Of a DNA stretch of 6,683 nucleotides, positions 1 to 6,485 are shown one piece after another. This stretch comes from Planctomycetota bacterium (GTDB lineage Bacteria; Planctomycetota; Brocadiia; SM23-32). The stretch lies in the NCBI GenBank assembly GCA_030604585.1, contig JAUVVP010000108.1, forward strand, positions 1 through 6,683, written 5' to 3'. How positions within the stretch are numbered: the first letter of the stretch is position 1; each line of letters opens with the position of its first letter. The translations under genes were made by a program, and so were the position numbers. The notes beneath the pieces are model-generated. The model was not told the origin of the DNA, ran no database searches, and saw only the letters and a program-made list of their open reading frames with translations.

Positions 1-709
1 CCAACAGGGAGGCGACGTCTTCGCCGGCCCCCAGTTCGAGCCTTGCGATGGGGCCGTGGCTGCGCACGCGGACGGCCCGGTAGCCCATCCCCCTGAGCAG
101 CTCTTCCGCCTTTCCGACTCGGTCCAGGCCCTCGGCCGTGAGCCGCTCACCATACGGGAACCTGGAAGCCAGGCAGGCGGCCGCGGGCTTGTCGTGGGTG
201 GACAGGCCCATGCGGGCCGACAGGTCGCGGATGTCCGCCTTGGTCAGCCCGGCATCCCTGAGCGGGTGCCTGACGCTCAGCTCGTTGGACGCCCGCAGGC
301 CCGGCCGGTAATCGTTCATATCGTCCGCATTGGTGCCGTCCAGCACGAACGCGAAGCCGCGCTCTTCGGCAAGCTTCTTCAAGTCGCCGAAAAGGGCGAG
401 CTTGCAGTAGTAGCACCGCTCGGGCGGGTTGGCGCTGAAGCGATGGTCCTCCAGCTCGTTGGAGTAGATGACGATCTGTTCGACGTCGAGGGCCTGCGCC
501 AGCTCCTTTGCCTCGTCGAACTCGTGGACGGGGTAGGTAAGCGAGCGCGCCGTCACGGCGGCCATCCGCTCCTTGCCGAGCGCTTCGCGCGCCACTGCCG
601 TCAGGAAAGTGCTGTCCACGCCACCGGAAAAGGCCACCAGCACCGAGCCCATCTCCTCCAGCAGCGCGCGGAGGCGGTTCATCTTCCCGTCAAGGTCGTC
701 GTCGGCCAT
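1..709 (-). CDS. larE: LarE, ATP-dependent sacrificial sulfur transferase (C-terminus cut by window edge)
   Basis: Reading the minus strand from the ATG at 709 gives 236 codons with no stop before the left edge; family members are usually about 260-290 aa, so the C-terminal end is missing. The PP-loop ATP-pyrophosphatase motif SGGVDS is at residues 28-33. Further on are PPERCYYCK (C99, C102) and KPAAACLASR (C179), both typical of LarE. LarE adenylates and sulfurates the carboxylates of the pyridinium dicarboxylate precursor of the nickel-pincer nucleotide of lactate racemase-type enzymes. Lactobacillus plantarum LarE uses one sacrificial cysteine (C176); homologues with two more cysteines spaced CxxC are thought to bind a [4Fe-4S] cluster and to be catalytic, and this protein has that three-cysteine pattern. 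It starts 7 bp after the mnmA stop with only a weak purine-rich GAGAAGAAG upstream; M10 is an alternative start. Family assignment is firm, start less so. Confidence 0.9.
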   Translation of the reverse strand, partial: MADDDLDGKMNRLRALLEEMGSVLVAFSGGVDSTFLTAVAREALGKERMAAVTARSLTYPVHEFDEAKELAQALDVEQIVIYSNELEDHRFSANPPERCYYCKLALFGDLKKLAEERGFAFVLDGTNADDMNDYRPGLRASNELSVRHPLRDAGLTKADIRDLSARMGLSTHDKPAAACLASRFPYGERLTAEGLDRVGKAEELLRGMGYRAVRVRSHGPIARLELGAGEDVASLL

Positions 710-716
710 CTTCTTC

Positions 717-1805
717 TCAGTCGTTGAGTGTGCTCTGAATAGTGCCTCCGCCCAGCACCGCGTCCCCTCGGTAGAAGACGGCGGCCTGGCCGGGGCAGGG
801 CGCCTCCTGGGGTTCGGCAAACCTGATGCGCACCTTGCCGTCGCCCACCGGCACCACCTCGGCATCCGCACCCGCATGATTGTACCGTATCTTGACCCGC
901 GCCGACATCGCGTCCTGCGGCGGGGCGACCAGCCAGTTCACCTCACCGGCCACGATCTCACTGCGCAGAAGGTGCTCCTTCTCGCCGACGATGACTGCGT
1001 CATCGTCCGGCCTGAAGCCCACCACGTAGAGCGCCTGCCCGTGGGCAATGCCAAGTCCCCTGCGCTGGCCGACGGTGTAGTCGGCTATCCCTTCGTGCCG
1101 CCCGAGGGCCTCGCCTGAGACGTGAAGGATCGGCCCCGGCCGGAAGGCCTCGGGGCACTCGGCCCTGAGGAAGTCCCGGTACCTGCCGTCGGGAAGGAAG
1201 CACAGGTCCTGGCTGCCGGGCTTGTCGTGGACCGGCAGCGCCCACTGCTTGGCCAGCCGCCTCACCTCTTCCTTTGTGTGCCCTCCCACGGGAAAAAGCG
1301 CGTGCTGAAGCTGCTGCTGGGACAGGCAGAAGAGGAAATACGACTGGTCGTCCTCGCCTCTGCCCGTGCGCAGGCCGATCCGGCCCGTTCGCTTGTCGGG
1401 TTCCTTCCTGACGTAATGGCCCGTGGCGAGGCAGTCGGCGCCCAGGGCCCTTGCCCTGTCCAGCAGCTTGCCGAACTTGATCCACTCGTTGCACCGGACG
1501 CACGGGTTCGGGGTGCGGCCCTCGCCGTAGGCGCGGCAGAAATCGGCGATCACGCTCCGCCGGAACTCGTCCCTGAAGTCGAGCGCATAGAAGGGAATGC
1601 CGAGCTTACCGGCGACGCGCCGGGCGTCTTCGATCCCCTTGACGCCGCAGCAGGGCGAGCCGGCGGCCGCTCCGTTCCCGTAGAAAGGCAGCCGCAGGGC
1701 GACGCCGACGACCTCGTAGCCGTCCCGCTTCAGCAGAGCCGCCGCCGTGGACGAGTCAACTCCGCCGGACATGGCGACGACCACTCTTGCCCGAGCCTCG
1801 ATCAT
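717..1805 (-). CDS. mnmA: MnmA, tRNA-specific 2-thiouridylase
   Basis: Complete 362-aa protein, the usual family length. MnmA activates C2 of wobble uridine 34 in tRNA-Lys, -Glu and -Gln with ATP and replaces the oxygen by sulfur passed on from a cysteine desulfurase. The N-terminal PP-loop SGGVDS is at residues 13-18, TPNPCVRCNEWIKF at 98-111 carries the nucleophilic C102 and C105, ATGHY is at 127-131, SQDLCFL with the persulfide cysteine C202 is at 198-204, and DYTVGQRRGLGI at 242-253 marks the tRNA-binding central domain. An extra Cys pair (C52-C53) sits in the insertion after the first strands, as in many non-enterobacterial MnmAs. The ATG follows a run of eight G that can act as ribosome binding site, 12 bp after the nadA stop. 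A desulfurase gene two positions upstream is the obvious sulfur supplier, comparable to the adjacent yrvO-mnmA pair of Bacillus subtilis. Confidence 0.97.
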   Translation of the reverse strand: MIEARARVVVAMSGGVDSSTAAALLKRDGYEVVGVALRLPFYGNGAAAGSPCCGVKGIEDARRVAGKLGIPFYALDFRDEFRRSVIADFCRAYGEGRTPNPCVRCNEWIKFGKLLDRARALGADCLATGHYVRKEPDKRTGRIGLRTGRGEDDQSYFLFCLSQQQLQHALFPVGGHTKEEVRRLAKQWALPVHDKPGSQDLCFLPDGRYRDFLRAECPEAFRPGPILHVSGEALGRHEGIADYTVGQRRGLGIAHGQALYVVGFRPDDDAVIVGEKEHLLRSEIVAGEVNWLVAPPQDAMSARVKIRYNHAGADAEVVPVGDGKVRIRFAEPQEAPCPGQAAVFYRGDAVLGGGTIQSTLND

Positions 1806-1817
1806 GGGCCCCCCCCG

Positions 1818-2750
1818 TCAGCCCCCCGCGGGCACCGGCTGGGCCCCGACGCTGAGCATCCTGTCCAGCGCCCGCTTGGCCTGCCCCCGCACGGCCTCCG
1901 GGACCTTCACCTCGTACTTCAGCTCCTCGAGGGCCCAGAGGACCTTCTCCGGCATTATGCGCTTCATGTTCGGGCAGACCGCCGCCGGCGTGACGGGGAG
2001 GAACTCCTTGTCCGGATTCTCCTCCCGCAGTCGGTAGAGCAGGCCCACCTCCGTGCCCACGATGATCACCCGGGCATCGGACTCTCTGGCATAGCGGACC
2101 ATCCCACCCGTGGATGCAACCACGTCGGCCATGCGAACCGTCCCCGCCAGGCACTCGGGATGGACCATCACTTCGGCCTCCGGGTAGAGCCGTTTCAGCT
2201 CGGCTATGTGTTCCGGCAGTATCCGCACGTGCGTGGGGCAGAAGCCTTTGTCGAGTATCAGTTCCCGCCCGGTCTGCTCGGCGACGTAGCGTCCCAGATG
2301 GCGGTCGGGCACGAAGATGATGGGGCGGTCGGGTTCAATGGACTCAACGACCTCCACGGCGTTCGAAGACGTGCAGCAGATGTCGCTGAGGGCTTTGACC
2401 TCGGCCGTGCTGTTGACATAGCAGACCACAACGGCACCCGGATGGCGTTCCTTCAGCGCGCGGAGCCTGTCCGGATCAAGCATCTGCGCCATCGGGCAGT
2501 TGGCCTCGGGGTCGGGTATCAGCACGAGCTTGTCCGGGTTGAGGATGGACGCCGTTTCGGCCATGAAGAGCACGCCGCAGAAGACGATCACGTCGGCCTC
2601 GGTGCGGGCTGCCTGACGGCTCAGGCCCAGCGAATCGCCGACGTAATCGCCGAGTTCCTGGACCGAGTCAATCTGGTAGTTGTGGGCCAGGATGACGGCG
2701 TTGAGCCTCTTCTTCAGCTCTACTATTCGGTCTTGGACGCTTCTTTTCAT
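1818..2750 (-). CDS. nadA: NadA, quinolinate synthase ([4Fe-4S] enzyme)
   Basis: Complete 310-aa protein of the short form also seen in Thermotoga. It condenses iminoaspartate with dihydroxyacetone phosphate to quinolinate, the precursor of NAD. Visible family motifs are LAHNYQ (21-26), GDSLGLS (38-44), NCPMAQM (84-90), YVNSTAEVKALSD (111-123), GFCPTH (169-174), HPEC (197-200), STGGM (213-217), GTEVGL (232-237) and VCPNMK (258-263). C85, C171 and C259 match in context and spacing the three cluster ligands of Thermotoga NadA (C83, C168, C254), which leave one iron free to bind substrate. The ATG is preceded by GAAGATGAGAAG, and the gene starts 22 bp after the nifS stop. No nadB, aspartate dehydrogenase or nadC lies in the window. 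A desulfurase next to nadA recalls the B. subtilis nifS-nadBCA arrangement, where NifS serves the NadA cluster. Confidence 0.97.
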   Translation of the reverse strand: MKRSVQDRIVELKKRLNAVILAHNYQIDSVQELGDYVGDSLGLSRQAARTEADVIVFCGVLFMAETASILNPDKLVLIPDPEANCPMAQMLDPDRLRALKERHPGAVVVCYVNSTAEVKALSDICCTSSNAVEVVESIEPDRPIIFVPDRHLGRYVAEQTGRELILDKGFCPTHVRILPEHIAELKRLYPEAEVMVHPECLAGTVRMADVVASTGGMVRYARESDARVIIVGTEVGLLYRLREENPDKEFLPVTPAAVCPNMKRIMPEKVLWALEELKYEVKVPEAVRGQAKRALDRMLSVGAQPVPAGG

Positions 2751-2772
2751 CTTCTCATCTTCGCAAGGCAGA

Positions 2773-3939
2773 TCATCTGGCGAACGGCGACATCTGCCGC
2801 AGTCGCTTGATTATGGGCGGCAACTTCTCCAGCACGTATTCGATGTCCTCCGCCGTGGTGGCCTGGCCCAGTGAGAACCGCACGCTGCCGTGGGCTATCT
2901 CGGGCGGTATGCCCATGGCGGTCAGCACGTGGGAAGGTTCCAACGTCCCGCTGGTGCATGCCGAGCCGCTGGAGGCGGCAACGCCGATGGCATCGAGGCT
3001 GAGCAGGATGCTCTCGCCTTCGACGTTCTCGAAACTCATGTTCAGCAGGTGCGGCCGGCGCCTGACGGGATGGCCGTTGAGCAGATTGTCCTCCACCCGC
3101 TCCATGAGGCCCCCCTGGAGCCTGTCGCGCAGTTGGTGCAGCCGCCGCGACTCTTCGTCCATCTCCTGGCAGGCCGCCTCCACGGCGCGCGCCATGCCCA
3201 CGATGCCGGGCACGTCCTCCGTGCCCGCGCGGCGGCCCCTCTCGTGGTGGCCGCCGTGCTGGAGCGGCTGGATGCGCGTGCCGCTGCGCACGTAGAGGGC
3301 GCCGACGCCTTTAGGGCCGTAGAGTTTGTGAGCGGAGAGCGAGAGCAGGTCAACCCCCAGCTCCTCGACGTCAACGGGGACCTTGCCGACGGCCTGCACC
3401 GCATCGGTGTGGAAGGGCACGGACGCCTCGGCAGCGGCCGCCGCCAGCTCCTTGATCGGTTCCAGCGTGCCGACCTCGTTGTTGGCCATCATGATGCTGA
3501 CCAGGACGGCGTCGGTTCCCGCCGCGGCCAAGGCCTTCCGCAACTCCTCCGGGTCCACCAGGCCGTACCCGTCCACCGGCAGATAGGTCACCTCGAACCC
3601 CTGCTTCTCGAACATGGTGCAGGTGTTCAGCACGGCATGGTGTTCGATGGACGACGTGATGATATGCCGCCCCCCGTCCCTTGCGCCGGCGATGACGCCC
3701 TTGATGGCCAGGTTGTCGCTCTCGGTGCCGCCGCCGGTAAAGACGATCTCTTCGGGAGAGGCGCCCAGCAGCGACGCGATCTTCTCGCGCGCCTCTTCTA
3801 CGGCGTGCCGGGCCCGCTGGCCGAAGCCGTGCACACTGGAAGCGTTGCCGAACTCATCGCTGAAGTAGGGCAGCATGGCTTCCAGGGCCTCGGCCCTGAC
3901 GGGCGTTGTTGCGCTGTGGTCCAGATAGACTCGCCTCAT
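2773..3939 (-). CDS. NifS/IscS-type cysteine desulfurase (group I)
   Basis: A 388-aa PLP enzyme that takes sulfur from L-cysteine as an enzyme-bound persulfide, releases alanine, and feeds Fe-S and thio-cofactor assembly. The protein opens with YLDHSATTP (5-13). GGTESDN (70-76) and EHHAV (99-103, with the cofactor-stacking H101) follow. HTDAVQAVGK (177-186) holds D179 and Q182, and SAHKLYGPKG (202-211) contains the Schiff-base lysine K205. RRAGTEDVPGI (236-246) matches the usual GTENVPGI. The loop SSGSACTSGTLEPSH (323-337) carries the catalytic C328; its length places the enzyme in group I, which interacts with many acceptors. The start at 3939 is chosen because family proteins begin here and AGGAGAGGGGG lies just upstream; the frame stays open for 42 more codons without family sequence. 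No iscU, sufU or iscA scaffold lies beside it, so it may serve NadA, MnmA, Thi4 or LarE directly. Whether it should be named nifS or iscS cannot be decided here. Confidence 0.96.
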   Translation of the reverse strand: MRRVYLDHSATTPVRAEALEAMLPYFSDEFGNASSVHGFGQRARHAVEEAREKIASLLGASPEEIVFTGGGTESDNLAIKGVIAGARDGGRHIITSSIEHHAVLNTCTMFEKQGFEVTYLPVDGYGLVDPEELRKALAAAGTDAVLVSIMMANNEVGTLEPIKELAAAAAEASVPFHTDAVQAVGKVPVDVEELGVDLLSLSAHKLYGPKGVGALYVRSGTRIQPLQHGGHHERGRRAGTEDVPGIVGMARAVEAACQEMDEESRRLHQLRDRLQGGLMERVEDNLLNGHPVRRRPHLLNMSFENVEGESILLSLDAIGVAASSGSACTSGTLEPSHVLTAMGIPPEIAHGSVRFSLGQATTAEDIEYVLEKLPPIIKRLRQMSPFAR

Positions 3940-3942
3940 GTG

Positions 3943-3953
3943 CCCCCTCTCCT
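3943..3953 (-). promoter_or_regulatory. Shine-Dalgarno deciding the desulfurase start
   Basis: On the minus strand the sequence AGGAGAGGGGG ends 3 bases before the ATG at 3939; its AGGAG core lies 9 bases upstream of the ATG. This supports the 388-aa start over in-frame upstream codons, including an ATG near 4020 that would read through the hairpin. Confidence 0.8.
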
Positions 3954-3986
3954 CGCCAGAGGATGCGGCGATTCGTTGCCTGTGTG

Positions 3987-4018
3987 GGCCGGCCGAAGCC
4001 CGGGTGCTCCGGCCGGCC
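3987..4018 (-). repeat. GC-rich inverted repeat (hairpin) in the thi4-desulfurase gap
   Basis: Positions 3987-3995 (GGCCGGCCG) are the exact reverse complement of 4010-4018. Inside, one mismatch is followed by three further pairs (3997-3999 with 4006-4008), leaving a six-base loop. The hairpin begins 15 bases after the thi4 stop. No U-run follows on the minus strand, so this is not a standard intrinsic terminator. It could be an mRNA-stabilising 3' structure, a processing site, or a partial attenuator that lowers expression of the downstream genes; the sequence alone does not say which. Confidence 0.7.
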
Positions 4019-4033
4019 ATCAAGCGTCCTCTC

Positions 4034-4876
4034 TCAAGCAGACCTCTCGCTGCCGGCGGCGACAAGCTCCCGCTGCCCTGCCTTCTGCGAGCTCAGAGCT
4101 TCGATGATGAACCTTGCCCCTTTCCTGCCGGACAGCAGCATTGCCCCGAAGGTGGGACCCATCCTGGGCAGCCCGTAGGCAGCGCTGACGGCCATGCCCG
4201 TAACGACCAGCCCCGGGTGGATCTGGCCGGTGTGAGCGACGACCAGGTCCTCGGAACGCTCGACGGCCATCCCGCCTGTGCCCGCCTTCTTCAGGATGCC
4301 GTGCTCCTCCAGTTTAGTCACCACACACGCATCGTGACCGGTTGCGTCAACGACGAACCGGGCCTCCAGGGCCACGGGGTCAACGCACGTGATCTGTCGG
4401 GGCAGGGCGGACACCGGCGACCAGTTGACCACCGCACCAGCCACGGCATTCTTCTCCCTGAGGACGACGTCGTCGAAGCTGGTCATGTTGGCGAACTTGA
4501 CGCCCGCGTCGCACGCCGCGGCGATGAGCTTCGAGCATGCGTGGGGGCCGTCGGCGATGTAGAGCCCTTCCACCACCTCCTCGTAGGGGACGCCGAGCTC
4601 ATCCAGTTCGGCCTGGGCCGGTGAGCGCACGGTGACCTTGTTCATCAGGTAGCCGCCGAGCCAGAAGCCGCCGCCCAGGTAGTTATTCCGCTCGACGATG
4701 AGCGTCCTGAATCCGTGCGCCGCCACCTCCTTGCCGAGCATCAGGCCGCTCGGGCCGGCGCCGATTATCAGACAGTCGCTCTCGACATACTCACAAAACT
4801 CTTCGGCAAATCGCGACACGATTGCCCTGGTGATCTCTTTCTCACCCACCGGTGCAAAGATCTTCTCTGCGGCCAT
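4034..4876 (-). CDS. thi4: Thi4-family thiazole synthase (thiamin biosynthesis), Cys-containing form
   Basis: 280-aa FAD/NAD-fold protein of the Thi4 family, which makes the ADP-thiazole carboxylate precursor of thiamin from NAD and glycine. The dinucleotide-binding motif GAGPSG is at residues 39-44, [15 protein letters not shown] at 61-75, NWSPV at 151-155, DATGHDA at 177-183 and the signature [15 protein letters not shown] at 240-254. In yeast and plants a cysteine directly before the xDP motif (yeast C205) gives up its sulfur, making the enzyme single-turnover; archaeal-type Thi4 has histidine there (Methanocaldococcus jannaschii H176) and uses sulfide. Here the aligned residue is C164 in ITCVDP; a second cysteine, C184, follows GHDA. 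Overall sequence resembles the archaeal/bacterial type (the family was once annotated ribulose-1,5-bisphosphate synthetase). The ATG at 4876 follows GGGAGTAAGGGG. It lies between cysK and the desulfurase, both plausible sulfur sources. Confidence 0.93.
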   Translation of the reverse strand: MAAEKIFAPVGEKEITRAIVSRFAEEFCEYVESDCLIIGAGPSGLMLGKEVAAHGFRTLIVERNNYLGGGFWLGGYLMNKVTVRSPAQAELDELGVPYEEVVEGLYIADGPHACSKLIAAACDAGVKFANMTSFDDVVLREKNAVAGAVVNWSPVSALPRQITCVDPVALEARFVVDATGHDACVVTKLEEHGILKKAGTGGMAVERSEDLVVAHTGQIHPGLVVTGMAVSAAYGLPRMGPTFGAMLLSGRKGARFIIEALSSQKAGQRELVAAGSERSA

Positions 4877-4960
4877 TGCCCCTTACTCCCACAAAAGACT
4901 GCATGGACCTGTGGCAGCTCCGCGCCGCCCTTACCTGGCTCTCAGCCTGTGAAACCTCGC

Positions 4961-5890
4961 CTAAGCCGTGTCGTCGTACAGCTCCGTGCTCAGGTAACGC
5001 TCGCCCGTATCGGGCAGCAGGACCACCACCAGCTTGCCCTTGTTCTCGGTCCTGCCGGCCACTTGCATGGCCGCCCACGCGGCCGCGCCGGAGGATATCC
5101 CGGCCAGGATGCCTTCCTCCTTCGCCAGTCTGCGCGTCACCTGGCCGGCGTCCTCGTCTTGAACGCGGATTACCTCGTCAACGACCTCCATGTTGAGCAC
5201 CTCCGGCATGAAGCCGGCGCCGATCCCCTGTATCTTATGCGGGCCTGGATCTCCTCCGGAAAGGACCGGCGAGGCAGCCGGCTCCACGGCCACCGTTTGC
5301 AGGGACGGCTTCCTGTCCTTGAGCATTTCGCCCACGCCCGTAATGGTGTCTCCCGTGCCGACTCCGCTCACGAAGATGTCCACTTCGCCGTCGGTGTCCC
5401 GCCATATCTCCTCCGCCGTTGTGAGGCGATGGACCTCGGGGTTGGCCGGGTTCTTGAACTGCTGGGGAACGAAGCCGCCCGGCGTCTCTTCTGCCAGTTC
5501 CTCGGCGCGCCGCACGGCGCCCGTCATGCCTTCGGTGCCCGGTGTCAGTATAAGCTCCGCTCCGAGTGCCCTGAGCAGAATGCGTCGTTCCATGCTCATC
5601 GTGTCGGGCATGGTCAGGATGAGCCTGTAGCCTCTGGCCGCGCAGACAAAGGCGAGCGCCACCCCCGTGTTCCCGCTGGTCGGTTCGATTATCACGCTGT
5701 CCGGGCCGATCAATCCGTCTCTCTCAGCCGCCTCTATCATGGACTTGCCGATCCTGTCCTTCACACTGCCCAGGGGATTGAACGCCTCGAGCTTGCCGAC
5801 CAACCTGGCCGGCAGCCCGGCCCCAAGCTTGTCCAGACGCACAAGCGGCGTATTCCCGATCAAGCTAACGACGTTGTCGGCTATCTTCAT
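4961..5890 (-). CDS. cysK: Cysteine synthase A (O-acetylserine sulfhydrylase)
   Basis: 309-aa fold-type II PLP enzyme that replaces the acetyl group of O-acetylserine with sulfide to give cysteine, the substrate of the desulfurase two genes downstream. IGNTPLVRL (11-19) is the family N-terminal motif. NPLGSVKDR (38-46) contains the Schiff-base lysine K44, PTSGNTG (70-76) is the substrate-binding loop, and [10 protein letters not shown] (145-154) is characteristic. The phosphate-binding loop is [11 protein letters not shown] (175-185), [10 protein letters not shown] is at 218-227 and GISSGAA at 264-270. The loop usually reads GTGGT; here Asp181 replaces a glycine. The ATG at 5890 is chosen because GGGGAGG lies 6 bases upstream; the frame extends five codons to a TTG that would overlap this site. 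The gene starts 42 bp after the regulator gene. O-phosphoserine or cystathionine-beta-synthase type substrates are less likely but cannot be excluded by eye. Confidence 0.94.
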   Translation of the reverse strand: MKIADNVVSLIGNTPLVRLDKLGAGLPARLVGKLEAFNPLGSVKDRIGKSMIEAAERDGLIGPDSVIIEPTSGNTGVALAFVCAARGYRLILTMPDTMSMERRILLRALGAELILTPGTEGMTGAVRRAEELAEETPGGFVPQQFKNPANPEVHRLTTAEEIWRDTDGEVDIFVSGVGTGDTITGVGEMLKDRKPSLQTVAVEPAASPVLSGGDPGPHKIQGIGAGFMPEVLNMEVVDEVIRVQDEDAGQVTRRLAKEEGILAGISSGAAAWAAMQVAGRTENKGKLVVVLLPDTGERYLSTELYDDTA

Positions 5891-5896
5891 CAGCAG

Positions 5897-5903
5897 CCTC
5901 CCC
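5897..5903 (-). promoter_or_regulatory. Shine-Dalgarno of cysK, decides the start
   Basis: GGGGAGG on the minus strand, 6 bases before the ATG at 5890. The upstream in-frame TTG at 5905 would overlap it and is therefore unlikely to be the start. Confidence 0.8.
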
Positions 5904-5932
5904 AAGGCGTTGCGGTGCTCCGTGCGGGCCGG

Positions 5933-6352
5933 TCAGCCGATCTTCCTCCTGTAGCGCCGGACCAGCCGGGCCAGGTTCTCTGAGGCCAGCACTTTCGTGA
6001 GGGCGTCCCTGACCCTGTTCCAGACGTCACGGGTCACGCACTCGGCCTCCATTTCGCAGCTCTCGGGCGCGTCCAGGCATTCCAGCGGGCTGACGGGTCC
6101 TTCGAGGGCCTCCCAGACGTCCAGCAGCGTCACCTCCGCCGGTGGTCTGCTGAGTATGTACCCGCCGTGGGCGCCGCGCACGCTGCGGATGATCCCGCTT
6201 CGACGCAGGTCCTGGATGATCTTGCCCAGGTAACGCTCCGGGATGCGCTGCTCGTGGGCCAGAACCTCGAGCGAGACCGGGCCGTCGTTCTGATGCAGGG
6301 CCAGGTCCACCATTGCCCGACACCCGTACCGAACGCGCGTTGACAGCCTCAT
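5933..6352 (-). CDS. Rrf2-family transcriptional regulator, probable Fe-S sensor (IscR/NsrR-like)
   Basis: 139-aa winged-helix regulator. MRLSTRVRYGCRAMVDLA is the family N-terminus. The helix-turn-helix spans about residues 27-56 (SLEVLA, then IPERYLGKIIQDLRRSGII) and the wing RGAHGGYIL is at 59-67. Three cysteines, C92, C99 and C105, sit in the loop where IscR (C92, C98, C104) and NsrR bind their clusters, but the spacing is Cx6Cx5C and the histidine ligand of IscR (H107) has no visible counterpart. A further cysteine, C11, is in the first helix. CymR, the Rrf2 protein of B. subtilis cysteine metabolism, lacks these cysteines, so an Fe-S or redox sensor is more likely. As the first gene of the cluster with its own promoter and nearby palindromes, it is probably autoregulatory. 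Start at 6352: AAGGCGG lies 5 bases upstream; the GTG two codons earlier would abut it. The precise signal is unknown. Confidence 0.92.
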   Translation of the reverse strand: MRLSTRVRYGCRAMVDLALHQNDGPVSLEVLAHEQRIPERYLGKIIQDLRRSGIIRSVRGAHGGYILSRPPAEVTLLDVWEALEGPVSPLECLDAPESCEMEAECVTRDVWNRVRDALTKVLASENLARLVRRYRRKIG

Positions 6353-6372
6353 AGTCACCGCCTTAATAGCAC

Positions 6373-6384
6373 AAGGTTCACCTT
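6373..6384. promoter_or_regulatory. Perfect inverted repeat near the expected transcription start (candidate operator)
   Basis: AAGGT-TC-ACCTT, five-base arms around a two-base centre, in the 5' leader of the regulator gene, just downstream of the -10 box. The position suits an operator for an autoregulated repressor. It is short and could be chance, and no Rrf2 consensus was matched. Confidence 0.35.
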
Positions 6385-6390
6385 CTTAGT

Positions 6391-6401
6391 GTATTTTATA
6401 C
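6391..6401. promoter_or_regulatory. AT-rich palindrome over the -10 box (candidate operator)
   Basis: GTAT-TTT-ATAC is a perfect inverted repeat covering the TAAAAT -10 element of the regulator promoter in an otherwise GC-rich region. A protein bound here would block RNA polymerase. Part of the symmetry is forced by the -10 sequence itself, so the operator reading is tentative. Confidence 0.3.
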
Positions 6402-6421
6402 CACCGTGGCCGAACTGTCAA
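6393..6421 (-). promoter_or_regulatory. Sigma70-type promoter of the rrf2-led operon
   Basis: On the minus strand TTGACA (6421-6416) and TAAAAT (6398-6393) are separated by exactly 17 bases (6415-6399). Transcription would start near 6386, leaving a leader of about 34 bases before the ATG at 6352. The match is 6/6 at -35 and 5/6 at -10, and no other comparable promoter was seen inside the cluster. Confidence 0.8.
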
Positions 6422-6485
6422 CGGTAATCCGGGAAAGGCGCCCGTGGGCCGCAGTTCACCGGCGAGCGCGCCTCTGTCCTGCGCT

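Noticed and set aside
2747..2758. ATG at 2758 (minus) as a start for nadA
   Set aside because: It is out of frame with nadA and reaches a stop after three codons; the ATG at 2750 opens the family N-terminus.
1122..2810. A 562-codon plus-strand open frame (and similar long ones at 2890-4107 and 4715-5983)
   Set aside because: They lie antisense to mnmA, nadA, the desulfurase, thi4 and cysK, whose family motifs are unmistakable. Their own sequences are Arg/His/Gly/Pro-rich with no recognisable domains, as expected for antisense frames in GC-rich DNA.
3987..4018. Rho-independent terminator after thi4
   Set aside because: The stem is strong, but the bases after it on the minus strand are CACACAGGCAACG, with no T-run, and the gene order continues on the same strand.
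3940..4065. Longer N-terminus of the desulfurase (42 extra in-frame codons)
   Set aside because: The extension has no family similarity, overlaps the hairpin and the thi4 end, and the strong AGGAG site sits correctly for the ATG at 3939.
4877..4960. Possible TPP riboswitch before thi4: CTGAGA within GGCTGAGAGCC at 4937-4947 (minus strand)
   Set aside because: Only this short piece resembles a THI box. The conserved CCTGATCTGG and the following TAAT-ACCAGCG elements are absent, and 84 bp is too short for the usual fold plus expression platform.
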